From Bacteroidales bacterium (GTDB lineage: Bacteria > Bacteroidota > Bacteroidia > Bacteroidales > UBA12077): a stretch of DNA of 64,000 bases. The stretch covers positions 1 to 64,000 of the forward strand of contig JAHOYT010000018.1 in assembly GCA_019038645.1 (NCBI GenBank), written 5' to 3'. This document shows, piece by piece, positions 20,435 to 30,248 of the stretch; positions within the stretch are counted from its first letter, which is position 1; each line of letters begins with the position of its first letter. The position numbers and the translations under genes were made by a program. The notes beneath the pieces are model-generated. The model ran no database searches. It was not told the origin of the DNA and saw only the letters and a list, made by a program, of their open reading frames with translations.

Positions 20435-21116
20435 TCCTGCTAAGTGTTTTAATAATTTCCAGACTCCTTATTTTTACAAATCGCCCATCCAGATCAATAA
20501 TTTTGTCATTTTTGAATTCTGTTAGTGTTCTTATAAAGCTTTCTTTGGTAGTGCCTGCTAGTTCTGCAAGTTCATTACGGGTTATTGGAAATTCGAAAGC
20601 GTAAGAATTATATATATTTTCAGCAAAGTATAAAATAATATCAGCAATTTTTCCGGGTAATTGTTTCTGATATTGAGATGTCATTCTATTAAAAATATTT
20701 AAGCTGTCTTTACATACTTCTTTTAGCAAATAAACTGAATATTTGCCGTTGTTTTCAATAATTGAATAAAATGTATTAAAATCTATAAAGTAAACTTTGG
20801 AATCTTCAATTGCAGTGGCTGAATACTGAAATGTATTATTTCCAAAAATTGAAACTAATCCGATTAAAAAACCCGGAGTAGCAATTTTTAATATGATTGA
20901 TCTGTCATTTTTACCACTCCTGAAAAGCTTAACCAGACCAGATTCAAGAAACATAACATGCGATGTTAAGGTGTCTTGTCGGAAAATAACATCCTTTTTT
21001 TTAAAGAGAATTGTTTTGCCTTTTGATTTTAATTGATTGATTTCCTTACCAGTTAAGATATCGTCCTTTGGAAAAAGTTTATCATAAATATCGAAGTTAT
21101 CTTTTAAAATCATCAA
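20427..21116 (-). CDS. Crp/Fnr family transcriptional regulator
   Basis: cNMP-binding fold plus HTH FPITRNELAELAGTTKESFIRTLTEFK. Confidence 0.9.
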   Translation of the reverse strand: MMILKDNFDIYDKLFPKDDILTGKEINQLKSKGKTILFKKKDVIFRQDTLTSHVMFLESGLVKLFRSGKNDRSIILKIATPGFLIGLVSIFGNNTFQYSATAIEDSKVYFIDFNTFYSIIENNGKYSVYLLKEVCKDSLNIFNRMTSQYQKQLPGKIADIILYFAENIYNSYAFEFPITRNELAELAGTTKESFIRTLTEFKNDKIIDLDGRFVKIRSLEIIKTLSRIG

Positions 21117-21329
21117 GTGTGCATTTCGGTAAATTTATTAAAATCTTTTTATAAATCCTTTATGAATTAAATTTATTGGTGATTTATATCATCTAATTGC
21201 AGTAATTAATGTCATTATCTATTATTTGTATTCAGGGACCCTTTATTTGTAATTTTACATTGTCAAACATAAATAGAATCTAAGTAGTTTAGAAGCAAAA
21301 AAATATCTAATGATTGTAAATCAAAAGTT

Positions 21330-21722
21330 ATGAATAAAGAATTTAACATTCTGGTTGTAGATGATTCTGAAACAAACCTGGTATTGTTGGAGGCAATACT
21401 GGAAGACGATGGGTTTAAAATACAAACTGCATATAGCGCAATGGAGGCGGTGGAGCATGTAAAGAATTGTATTCCGGATATAATACTTTTAGATTTATTA
21501 ATGCCTAATGAAAACGGATTTGATTTGCTTAAGAAATTGAAAGCTAACGAGAATTATAACCAAATACCTATTATTATTGTTACTGCATTTGCCAATCAGG
21601 AAAATAAGGTTATCGCAAAAGACCTGGGAGCTGAGGATCTTATAGAAAAGCCAATTGATATTCCCGAATTTTTAGACAAGGTACATAAGGTATTAAAGAA
21701 TAATAAGAAAATTGTAAAATAA
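21330..21722 (+). CDS. Response regulator receiver
   Basis: LVVDDSETN, IILLDLLMPNENG, IIIVTAF, LIEKPID. Confidence 0.92.
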   Translation: MNKEFNILVVDDSETNLVLLEAILEDDGFKIQTAYSAMEAVEHVKNCIPDIILLDLLMPNENGFDLLKKLKANENYNQIPIIIVTAFANQENKVIAKDLGAEDLIEKPIDIPEFLDKVHKVLKNNKKIVK

Positions 21723-21729
21723 TTTTGGA

Positions 21730-23535
21730 ATGATAGATAAGGAAGTAAACGATAAAATTAAAATAAAAGCCTTGCTGGAGACTTATTCTGTAAAGGATAT
21801 CTCTACTACATTTTCACAGATTGATAATAAATTGATGTCATTACATGAATGTTCAGCGGATGATTTTCTTCAATTAAACAGCGATTTCAAAAATTTATAT
21901 AAGCAATCTAAAATAATATCAAATAATGTTAATACAATCTTTGATATATTTAATACGAATAAGAATAAGGATTTATATGATGCGATTCATTCTTTTTATG
22001 ATAGCCTAAAAAGCCAGACAGATATATTTGATCAAAAAATATCATTAACAATGGAGTTTTTAGAGGAGTTGTCAAATCAACTTCGATTTATATTTTTTCC
22101 TTTAAAAAATTTTGGTCAAAATTTAATGAGCCTGAAATATTTATTAGCAAACTTAAATTTATCGTTATCAATTGCGGATGATTCTTCCGATATAATTGAT
22201 CAATTTAAACTAGTTGAAGAAAAAATAAATAATATAAAACTGTTATCTGAAAGAATATTCAAAAGCTTAAACCATCTTCGCAAAATTTCAAAAATAACAA
22301 ATTCAAATTTTTCTCAGGTAAAGAATCAAAATGTACTTAATATAGAAGCGTTATTGTTGCGTGTTAAATCAAGAATAAATAGTTTAGAAAAAAAATATAA
22401 TAATAATAAAGAATGTATCCCAAAAATAAGAAGGAAAACAGATAAAACAGCTGACAGTATAAGTGATATTATTAAAAAGCTTCAGTATCAGGATATCATA
22501 AAGCAAAAAATGGAGCATATTCAACAAACCCATAGAGATTTGATCAGTGAGCTTCATAAATTTGAAACTACTTCAAAAGATGAAAAACACTTAAACGATA
22601 AAGCTAAGTTCTTTCTTCGGATAAGAGATATTGCCGGATTGCAGGCAGCACAGTTAATTCAGGCAAATAAAGAATACCAGTCAGCATTGGAAATCATTGT
22701 TAATAATTTTATGCAGGTTGGAGATAATATGAAAGTTATTTCGGAAATGTGTGGGAATATAAATACAGAAGAAAATGATGATGAAGTAAAATTGTTTAAT
22801 GAAATTGTTGATCAGATAGCTATTACTGAAGCTAACTTTATAAGCAAGTTTGATCTAAATAAAAAATTAAATAAGGATATTACTTTAATTGACCACCAAC
22901 TGGAGCAATCAGAAAAATATTTTACTGTTCTTAAGAACCTGACTTCTGAGCTAAATCAAAGTATGGAATTGTATTTTGTTAGTATTAATAAATATTCTTC
23001 GGTAGATGAGAACATAACAGAGTCTCTTAATCAGGTAAAAAACTTATTTGTTGAAATCACGGAAAATGCATCTGGTTTAGATGGTGTAAATGAAAAACTA
23101 ATCCCAATTAAGAAAAGAGTACAAAGTTTTATAAATGAATATAATAAACTTACATTAAATACAGATTTTAGTGAAATAAGGGATATTGTGTCACGATTAC
23201 ATTCTTTTAGAAAAGATATAGACAATAAATTAAAAGAAAATAATGAAATAAGTAATCAGGCATTAGAGAGTATTAAAAAATCAATATCTGAGATAAAATA
23301 CTATGATTACTTCGAAAAAATTATTGAAAAAATTATCTCGGAGTTAAATACAGTAAATTATAATCTTAAGGTTGAAAGTAGTGATGTGAATAGCACTGTA
23401 GAGGAAAACCTGATAAAGCTTAAAGAGTATTATACCATGGAAACTGAGCATAAAATTCATGATCAGATATCTAAAGGGGAGGAAATGGAAATAGATATTG
23501 ATAGTGAAGATGATGGAGATATTGAATTTTTCTAA
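21730..23535 (+). CDS. Long coiled-coil chemotaxis-associated protein, candidate CheZ-like phosphatase
   Basis: Predicted all-helical 601 aa; KLQYQDIIKQKMEHI motif and acidic C-terminus DIDSEDDGDIEFF; sits between receiver and STAS/CheY genes. Confidence 0.5.
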   Translation: MIDKEVNDKIKIKALLETYSVKDISTTFSQIDNKLMSLHECSADDFLQLNSDFKNLYKQSKIISNNVNTIFDIFNTNKNKDLYDAIHSFYDSLKSQTDIFDQKISLTMEFLEELSNQLRFIFFPLKNFGQNLMSLKYLLANLNLSLSIADDSSDIIDQFKLVEEKINNIKLLSERIFKSLNHLRKISKITNSNFSQVKNQNVLNIEALLLRVKSRINSLEKKYNNNKECIPKIRRKTDKTADSISDIIKKLQYQDIIKQKMEHIQQTHRDLISELHKFETTSKDEKHLNDKAKFFLRIRDIAGLQAAQLIQANKEYQSALEIIVNNFMQVGDNMKVISEMCGNINTEENDDEVKLFNEIVDQIAITEANFISKFDLNKKLNKDITLIDHQLEQSEKYFTVLKNLTSELNQSMELYFVSINKYSSVDENITESLNQVKNLFVEITENASGLDGVNEKLIPIKKRVQSFINEYNKLTLNTDFSEIRDIVSRLHSFRKDIDNKLKENNEISNQALESIKKSISEIKYYDYFEKIIEKIISELNTVNYNLKVESSDVNSTVEENLIKLKEYYTMETEHKIHDQISKGEEMEIDIDSEDDGDIEFF

Positions 23536-23556
23536 AAATAAGCTAAATCTAAATAT

Positions 23557-23880
23557 ATGAAAACAGAAGATAAAAACATTCAAATAAAGCCTTCAAATAA
23601 AAAAGGAGAAAGTTCGGTGAGTATAATAATTGAAAATGAGCTTACAATTTTTTCTGTTGAAAGCATGAAAGATAAAATAATTGAAGCCGTAACAAAATAT
23701 GATCATATTGGATTTGTATTAAAGACTGTAAACAATATGGATCTGACTTTTATTCAGTTATTATATTCTGTTAAAAAAACAGCTGAAACACGTAATAAGA
23801 AAGTATCATTTGATGTTGAACTATCTGATGATATTAAAACATTATTTAATAATTCTGATTTGAGCAAAGTATTAATATAG
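23557..23880 (+). CDS. STAS-domain protein
   Basis: 107 aa; ENELTIFSVESMKDKIIEAV and VNNMDLTFIQLLYSVKKTA. Confidence 0.75.
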   Translation: MKTEDKNIQIKPSNKKGESSVSIIIENELTIFSVESMKDKIIEAVTKYDHIGFVLKTVNNMDLTFIQLLYSVKKTAETRNKKVSFDVELSDDIKTLFNNSDLSKVLI

Positions 23881-23901
23881 AATTTTGAAAATTTAAATGT
23901 T

Positions 23902-24267
23902 ATGAGCAAAAATATCTTAATTGTCGACGATTCGGAAAGTATACGGGAAGTTGTAAGTTTTACTCTTGAAAATGAAGGTTACAATGTACTTGTTGGTGTT
24001 GATGGGAAAGATGCGTTAAAGTTTCTTGACGGAAGCCATATTGATCTTATAATTACAGACCTTCACATGCCGGAAATGAATGGTATAGAATTTATTAAGC
24101 ATGTAAGAGCGACGGATCAATACAAACGAATTCCAATCTTATTTCTAACAACCGAATCACAATCTTCTAAAAAAATGGAAGCGAAAGATGCCGGAGCTAC
24201 AGGATGGATTATTAAACCATTTGTTCCTGCAAAACTAATTGGTGCACTTAAAAAGGTATTAAGATAA
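23902..24267 (+). CDS. cheY: Chemotaxis response regulator CheY
   Basis: LIVDDSESIREVV, LIITDLHMPEMNG, FLTTES, WIIKPF; overlaps/abuts cheA. Confidence 0.92.
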   Translation: MSKNILIVDDSESIREVVSFTLENEGYNVLVGVDGKDALKFLDGSHIDLIITDLHMPEMNGIEFIKHVRATDQYKRIPILFLTTESQSSKKMEAKDAGATGWIIKPFVPAKLIGALKKVLR

Positions 24268-26315
24268 TGGATAAATTCAGAAATAAATTTATAGAAGAAG
24301 CAACAGATAATATACATGATCTGGAGGATGCTCTATTATTAATTGAAAATGATCCGGAAGATAAAGAACTAATCGAAAGAATTTTTCGGGCAATGCATTC
24401 TCTTAAGGGGGGTGGTGCAATGTTTGGATTTGATTCTTTAAGTGAATTCACACATCATCTGGAAACATTATACGATTTGGTTAGAGAAGGGAAATATAAA
24501 ATAACTAAAAAGTTATTAGATGTTACTCTCGCTTCTGTGGATCATATGAAAGCACTTTTGGCTAATGATGATTTAGATTCTGCTGATTTGAGAACAATAC
24601 ATACTGATTTATCACTACAGATCAGGAAATTAATTGATAAAGAAAATGAAGAAAAACAACAACTTATTGTTGATGAACCGCAAACAGATAAATCTAAAGT
24701 AAAATCATATTATATATATTTTGAACCTGATATTGATATTTTTAGCGATGGTACTAATCCTTTATTCCTTTTGGATGAATTACACACAATAGGAGAGTGT
24801 AAAGTTTTTGCTCATTTTAATAAAGTACCTGAAATTGAAAAAATTGATATTACGAAATGTTATACTTATTGGGAAATATTAATTGCTACTAATGAAGATG
24901 TAAATACAATTTCTGATGTTTTTATTTTTGTTGAAGATCAATGTAAATTAGAAATAAATGAAGTTGCGGATTTTGATATCACAGAAAATGATAATATAAT
25001 TGATCAGGTTTCAAAACTGACTGAAGAAAGAACAGATGTTGGAGTTTCGGAGATTCAAAGTATTATTAAAAAAATCACATTATCTGAAAAACGAATTGAA
25101 CAGATTGAGGAAACAATAAAAAAGAAAGGCCCTTTACCTTCAGTTAAAGAAAACGTAATATCAAGCATAAGAGTGTCATCGGGTAAGCTTGATCAATTAA
25201 TGAATTTAGTAAGCGAGCTGGTTACTACACAGGCACGATTAAGTTTATTTGCCGAACAATCCGGTGATTCAGAACTAGCAGCAATAGCAGAAAATGTACA
25301 AAAATTGTCTCGTCAGTTGCGTGATAATGCATTTGATATTGTTTTAGTCCCTATTGAAACAATGTTAACCCGTTTTCAAAGATTAGTAAGGGATTTATCA
25401 AAAGAATTGAACAAAGATGTTGTATTTATTGCTGAAGGAGCAGATACTGAGCTTGATAAGACAATAATTGAATCATTAACAGATCCTTTGTTACATATTT
25501 TAAGAAATAGTATTGATCATGGTATTGAGTCTGCAGAAATAAGAAAGAAACTTGGGAAACCGGAACAAGGTAAAATAATTTTAAAAGCATTTTATTCAGG
25601 TGCAAATGTACACATTCAGATTCATGATGATGGTGCAGGTATTGACCCTGAAAAAATAAAGGATAAAGCAATTAACAAAGGAATAATAAATAAAGATACT
25701 TCACTCACTAAAAAAGAAATATTGGATTTAGTTTTTCTGCCAGGGTTTTCAACAGCAGAAAATGTTACAGGTGTTTCAGGGCGAGGAGTAGGAATGGATG
25801 TTGTAAAACGTAAATTGATTGAAGTAAGAGGAGAAACAGAGCTTGATTCAGAAATTAATGTTGGAACAACATTAACGATAAAATTGCCATTAACATTATC
25901 TATAATTGATGGGTTATTAGTTAAAATAGCTCATAATTACTATGTTATGCCGTTGTCAGTAGTTAATAAGATTAATGCTGTAGATCACAAAAATGTTGTA
26001 AATAAATACAATAACTTAATAGTATTGGACGGAGAGCAAATACCATTCTATTACTTAAGAGAAGAGTTTGATCTGCCTGAAGGAGAACAAGAGAGAGAAC
26101 AGGTTATTGTTGTTCGATATGATGATAAAGAAATAGGACTTGTGGTTGATGAAGTTGTTGGTGAATATCAGGCAGTTTTAAAATCACTTGGTAAAATGTA
26201 TAAAAAACAGGAAATTATCTCGGGTGCAACTATTTTGGGTGACGGAACAGTAGCTTTGGTAATGGATACAAATAAGATAATTTCCAGGTTTTCGCAAGCT
26301 AAGTTAAACGTGTAA
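24267..26315 (+). CDS. cheA: Chemotaxis histidine kinase CheA
   Basis: Hpt IFRAMHSLKGGGAMFGF; P3 VSSGKLDQLMNLVSELV; N-box HILRNSIDHGIE; GVSGRGVGMDVVK; C-terminal CheW-like domain. Confidence 0.97.
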   Translation: MDKFRNKFIEEATDNIHDLEDALLLIENDPEDKELIERIFRAMHSLKGGGAMFGFDSLSEFTHHLETLYDLVREGKYKITKKLLDVTLASVDHMKALLANDDLDSADLRTIHTDLSLQIRKLIDKENEEKQQLIVDEPQTDKSKVKSYYIYFEPDIDIFSDGTNPLFLLDELHTIGECKVFAHFNKVPEIEKIDITKCYTYWEILIATNEDVNTISDVFIFVEDQCKLEINEVADFDITENDNIIDQVSKLTEERTDVGVSEIQSIIKKITLSEKRIEQIEETIKKKGPLPSVKENVISSIRVSSGKLDQLMNLVSELVTTQARLSLFAEQSGDSELAAIAENVQKLSRQLRDNAFDIVLVPIETMLTRFQRLVRDLSKELNKDVVFIAEGADTELDKTIIESLTDPLLHILRNSIDHGIESAEIRKKLGKPEQGKIILKAFYSGANVHIQIHDDGAGIDPEKIKDKAINKGIINKDTSLTKKEILDLVFLPGFSTAENVTGVSGRGVGMDVVKRKLIEVRGETELDSEINVGTTLTIKLPLTLSIIDGLLVKIAHNYYVMPLSVVNKINAVDHKNVVNKYNNLIVLDGEQIPFYYLREEFDLPEGEQEREQVIVVRYDDKEIGLVVDEVVGEYQAVLKSLGKMYKKQEIISGATILGDGTVALVMDTNKIISRFSQAKLNV

Positions 26316-26352
26316 TAAAAAAACATAAAAAAAATATCCGGAGGAAGTAATT

Positions 26353-26907
26353 ATGAATAATGAGACAATAACTAAAATTAATTCTTATCTGTCATTTAAT
26401 CTGGGAGAAGAAGAATTTGCTGTTAATGTTAGCAAAGTACTTAATATACTCGAAATGCTAAAGATTACTGAAGTTCCCAAAGCTCCCGAATACATGAAAG
26501 GTGTTATAAATTTAAGAGGAACAGTATTACCAGTTGTTGATACAAGAGTAAAATTTGGGATGACACCAACTGAATACACATCTAATACTTGTATTGTGGT
26601 TATGGAGATCGAAATGGATAATGATACTGTCCAGGTTGGCACTTTAGTTGATTCTGTTCAGGCTGTTTTGGAACTTGAAGATAGCCAAATACTACCACCA
26701 CCTAATATAGGCACTAATTTTAAATCTGAATTTATTTACGGTATGGTAAAAGTTGATGAAAAATTTATTATGCTACTTGATATGGAAAAGGTTTTTTCTG
26801 TAGACGAAATAAGTTCAGTTAAAGAAAAGATAAAGAAGGGTGAAGTTAAAATTGAAGAAAAGGAAAAAGTAATTGAAAAGAAAAAAGTAAAGAAAAGTAA
26901 AAAATAG
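26353..26907 (+). CDS. cheW: Chemotaxis coupling protein CheW
   Basis: LSFNLGEEEFAVNVSKVLNILE, GVINLRGTVLPVVDTRVKFG, Lys-rich C-tail. Confidence 0.93.
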   Translation: MNNETITKINSYLSFNLGEEEFAVNVSKVLNILEMLKITEVPKAPEYMKGVINLRGTVLPVVDTRVKFGMTPTEYTSNTCIVVMEIEMDNDTVQVGTLVDSVQAVLELEDSQILPPPNIGTNFKSEFIYGMVKVDEKFIMLLDMEKVFSVDEISSVKEKIKKGEVKIEEKEKVIEKKKVKKSKK

Positions 26908-27153
26908 GAAATCAAAAACCTTTTGATATCCGAAATTTCCGGAATTTGAACAAAAAACTGAAGATAATAAAAAAGGGAAGATTAATATCTAAATGTGGAT
27001 GATAAACATTTGGATAATGAAATCGAAAGTTTTATTACATAATTAAATATCAAAAGATGATTCATAGATTTTTGGGTTAGGGTTCATATTTATACATCTT
27101 TTGAAAAGGAGAGGGGAAAACCTCCCCTCTCTCTTAAAATAAAAATAAGTTTC

Positions 27154-28011
27154 ATGGTTGATTCTACTTTAAATAAAATTTTTAATGCAAAAATGACTAA
27201 AGATGATTTTAATCGTTTAAGTGATTACATTTTTAAGCAATCAGGAATAAAATTACCTCCTGTTAAAAAAATAATGCTGCAAAGTCGTCTGCAAAAAAGA
27301 TTAAGAGAATTAAAAATAGCATCATATACAGAATATGCTGATTATGTTTTTAGTCCTGAAGGACAAAAAAATGAAATTATTCATATGCTTGATGTTGTTA
27401 GCACAAATAAGACTGATTTTTTCAGAGAACCGATCCACTTCGATTTTTTAATTGATACCGTACTTCTCAATTTCATGAATGATCAAAAAATAAATTACCA
27501 TTTAAAAGTATGGAGCGCAGGTTGCTCAAGTGGCGAAGAACCATATACAATTGCAATAACCTTAAATGAGTTCATGAATAAAGCCCCTAAATTTAATTAT
27601 ACAATAACAGGTACAGATATCTCTTCTCAAATTCTTCAAAATGCTGCGTTTGCAGTTTATAAGGATGAAAGAATTGCAAACATTCCGCTTGAAATTAAAA
27701 AGAGATACTTCTTAAAAAGTAAAAACAAAGAAAAGAAAACTGTGCGTGTTGTGAAACGCTTAAGAGAAAAAGTGAACTATCAGCGCTTAAATTTTATGGA
27801 TAATACATATAATGTAGCAGATATTTTTGATGTTATTTTTTGTAGAAATGTTTTAATTTATTTTAACAGAGAAACACAAGAGCAAGTAATTAGCAAACTA
27901 TGTAGTAAATTAAAAAGTGGAGGATATTTATTTATAGGCCATTCGGAATCTATTCTGGGAATGAACCTTCCATTAGAACAAATAAAACCAACAATATTCA
28001 GGCGAATTTAA
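27154..28011 (+). CDS. cheR: Chemotaxis protein methyltransferase CheR
   Basis: WSAGCSSGEEPYTIAITL, VIFCRNVLIYFN, GGYLFIGHSES. Confidence 0.96.
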   Translation: MVDSTLNKIFNAKMTKDDFNRLSDYIFKQSGIKLPPVKKIMLQSRLQKRLRELKIASYTEYADYVFSPEGQKNEIIHMLDVVSTNKTDFFREPIHFDFLIDTVLLNFMNDQKINYHLKVWSAGCSSGEEPYTIAITLNEFMNKAPKFNYTITGTDISSQILQNAAFAVYKDERIANIPLEIKKRYFLKSKNKEKKTVRVVKRLREKVNYQRLNFMDNTYNVADIFDVIFCRNVLIYFNRETQEQVISKLCSKLKSGGYLFIGHSESILGMNLPLEQIKPTIFRRI

Positions 28012-28021
28012 ATTATATATT

Positions 28022-28939
28022 ATGAGAGATTTAACAGACAAGGAACTAATAGATGAACTTAAAAAACGCTTTGAGCAGAATAAAAGTGTTTTAAAAGAAG
28101 TACAAGAGCTTAACAAAGAATTAATAGAGGTAAATAAAAAATTAGAAAACTCTGAAGCTCTTAAAAGTCATTTTATTTCAAATATTACTAATGAAATAAT
28201 TAACCCTTTTGCCTCAATTTTGGCTCTTTCAAAGAATATTCTTTCTGTAAAAAAAGAGAATTGGAAAAAGGTTTTTTCAATGGTATCCTTAATATATTCT
28301 GAAGCTTTTAATCTCGATTTTCAACTTCGCAATATTTTTGTTGCAGCACGACTCGAATCCGGAGAAATATTCCCCGAAATTTTAAATGTTGATATTAAAC
28401 ATTTAACGGAAAGTGTAATTGAATCGTTCAAATTTGAAACAAAAAGAAAAAAGATTGTTGTGAAATTCCAATTTAATATTAAATCAGAAAACGATAAACC
28501 TTTCTTCTTTAAGACTGATCCTGAAAAATTTAGATTGATTCTTTCTAACTTATTAAGTAACGCAATCAAATTTAGTATTGAAAAGAAAGAAATAATAATT
28601 GATACTCGCATTGATAATGACAAATTAATTGTTTCAGTAAAAGATTATGGAACAGGTATATCTTTAGAAAATCAAAAAATTATTTTTGATAGATTTAAAA
28701 GACTGGATTCCGGAATTAATTCAATTCACAGAGGGCACGGATTGGGATTGTCAATTAATAAAGCTTTACTTGACCTGTTAAGTGGAAGTATTGATATTCA
28801 GAGTAAAATAGACGAGGGTGCTAGTTTTACTATTTCAATCCCCGAAAGCGAATCTCAGGTTAGTGGTTTTGCCTTTGATGGAAATGAATTATTCTTTGAT
28901 AATGATAAGGATTTTGACACAGAACCTGATACCTTTTAG
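28022..28939 (+). CDS. Histidine-kinase-like protein with HATPase domain; phospho-acceptor His replaced by Asn
   Basis: H-box position reads SNITNEIINPF; N-box NLLSNAIKFS; G1 VKDYGTGIS; G2 GHGLGLSINKAL. Confidence 0.85.
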   Translation: MRDLTDKELIDELKKRFEQNKSVLKEVQELNKELIEVNKKLENSEALKSHFISNITNEIINPFASILALSKNILSVKKENWKKVFSMVSLIYSEAFNLDFQLRNIFVAARLESGEIFPEILNVDIKHLTESVIESFKFETKRKKIVVKFQFNIKSENDKPFFFKTDPEKFRLILSNLLSNAIKFSIEKKEIIIDTRIDNDKLIVSVKDYGTGISLENQKIIFDRFKRLDSGINSIHRGHGLGLSINKALLDLLSGSIDIQSKIDEGASFTISIPESESQVSGFAFDGNELFFDNDKDFDTEPDTF

Positions 28940-28953
28940 ATTTTGTTTTAAAG

Positions 28954-29427
28954 ATGGATAAACTAGAATCACATTTTTTATATCCTGCCGCACTTTTTGC
29001 AAGCAAAGAACCTTTTCAGATTAATACAATCCTGGGTTCTTGTGTAGCGGTTTGTTTTTGGGATGCTGTATTAAAAACAGGAGGTATGTGTCATTATATG
29101 CTTCCTTACTGGAATGGAGAAGGATTAGCTTCTCCTAAATATGGTAACATTGCTATTGAAAAACTATTAGAAAAAATGTATTCTTTCGGATCCAAAAAAA
29201 ATAATATTGTCGCTAAAGTTTTTGGAGGAGGAGATGTTCTTGAAATTAAAAGCTCGCATTTTCATATTGGGGAAAGAAACATTAAATTGGCATGGGAGCA
29301 GCTTAAAGAATTAAGAATTCCTATAACCAGCTCAAGTGTAGGTGGTAAAGACGGAAGAAAAATCATATTTTATACCGAAACAGGTGAAGTAAAACAACGA
29401 TATGTGAAAGGACAATCGAAAGCTTAA
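28954..29427 (+). CDS. cheD: Chemoreceptor glutamine deamidase CheD
   Basis: ILGSCVAVCFWD, GMCHYMLPYW, VAKVFGGGDV. Confidence 0.93.
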   Translation: MDKLESHFLYPAALFASKEPFQINTILGSCVAVCFWDAVLKTGGMCHYMLPYWNGEGLASPKYGNIAIEKLLEKMYSFGSKKNNIVAKVFGGGDVLEIKSSHFHIGERNIKLAWEQLKELRIPITSSSVGGKDGRKIIFYTETGEVKQRYVKGQSKA

Positions 29428-29468
29428 AATATTTTTATGCATCATATTTAATTTATAAAAAATGTGAA

Positions 29469-30248
29469 ATGAAACATATTTTAATTATTGAATCAAATAA
29501 AAACGAATTATTAAAGCTTTCTGATTTTTTAAGCAAAAATAATTACAAAGTAACTGCTGTAATGAAAGGATCATCGGGTATTCAGAAGATCTTAGAAACA
29601 ATACCCGATTTGATCATATGCGATAGCAATTCCGGTGATTTAAGTGGATATCAGGTATTTAACACTTTAAAACAAATTAATTCAACTGCTGCTATTCCTT
29701 TTATTTTTACAATCGATAATAATTCGTATAAGGAAGTTCGTGATGTAGTGGATCTTGAAGTAGATGATTATATAATAAAACCAATTAATTCCTTAGAGTT
29801 ATTGGATTTAATTGAAACCAGGCTTCTAAAACTGGAAAAGATTACTTGTATTGCTGATGAGAAATTTAGTACATTAATGGATTATTCACTTTACGGAGTA
29901 TATATATATCAAGAAGATAAGCTTGCATACGTGAATCATAAATTTTGCAAAATTGTGGGATATTCCAGACAAGAATTAATCGGAATGAATTTAGTGAATA
30001 TTATTTATAAAGATGACATTAGCATGGTAATTGAAAGGATGAACAGGAGTTTTCGTGATATAGAGAATGAGTTACACGTTCAATTCAGAATATTAAGACG
30101 CGATCAGAAACTGTTAACAGTTAATTTGTCTGGATGTATTGTAAATATTGATAATAAGAAAAGTATTATAGGAAATATCAGCGATGTAGAAAAAAATGTA
30201 TTAAAAAAGCATATTTTCCCATCCGATATTAATATTACCAAAGTATAG
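29469..30248 (+). CDS. Receiver + PAS domain protein
   Basis: Receiver-like fold (LIICDSNSGDLSGYQ, YIIKPIN) then PAS (YGVYIYQEDKLAYVNHKFCKIVGYSRQELIG). Confidence 0.8.
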   Translation: MKHILIIESNKNELLKLSDFLSKNNYKVTAVMKGSSGIQKILETIPDLIICDSNSGDLSGYQVFNTLKQINSTAAIPFIFTIDNNSYKEVRDVVDLEVDDYIIKPINSLELLDLIETRLLKLEKITCIADEKFSTLMDYSLYGVYIYQEDKLAYVNHKFCKIVGYSRQELIGMNLVNIIYKDDISMVIERMNRSFRDIENELHVQFRILRRDQKLLTVNLSGCIVNIDNKKSIIGNISDVEKNVLKKHIFPSDINITKV

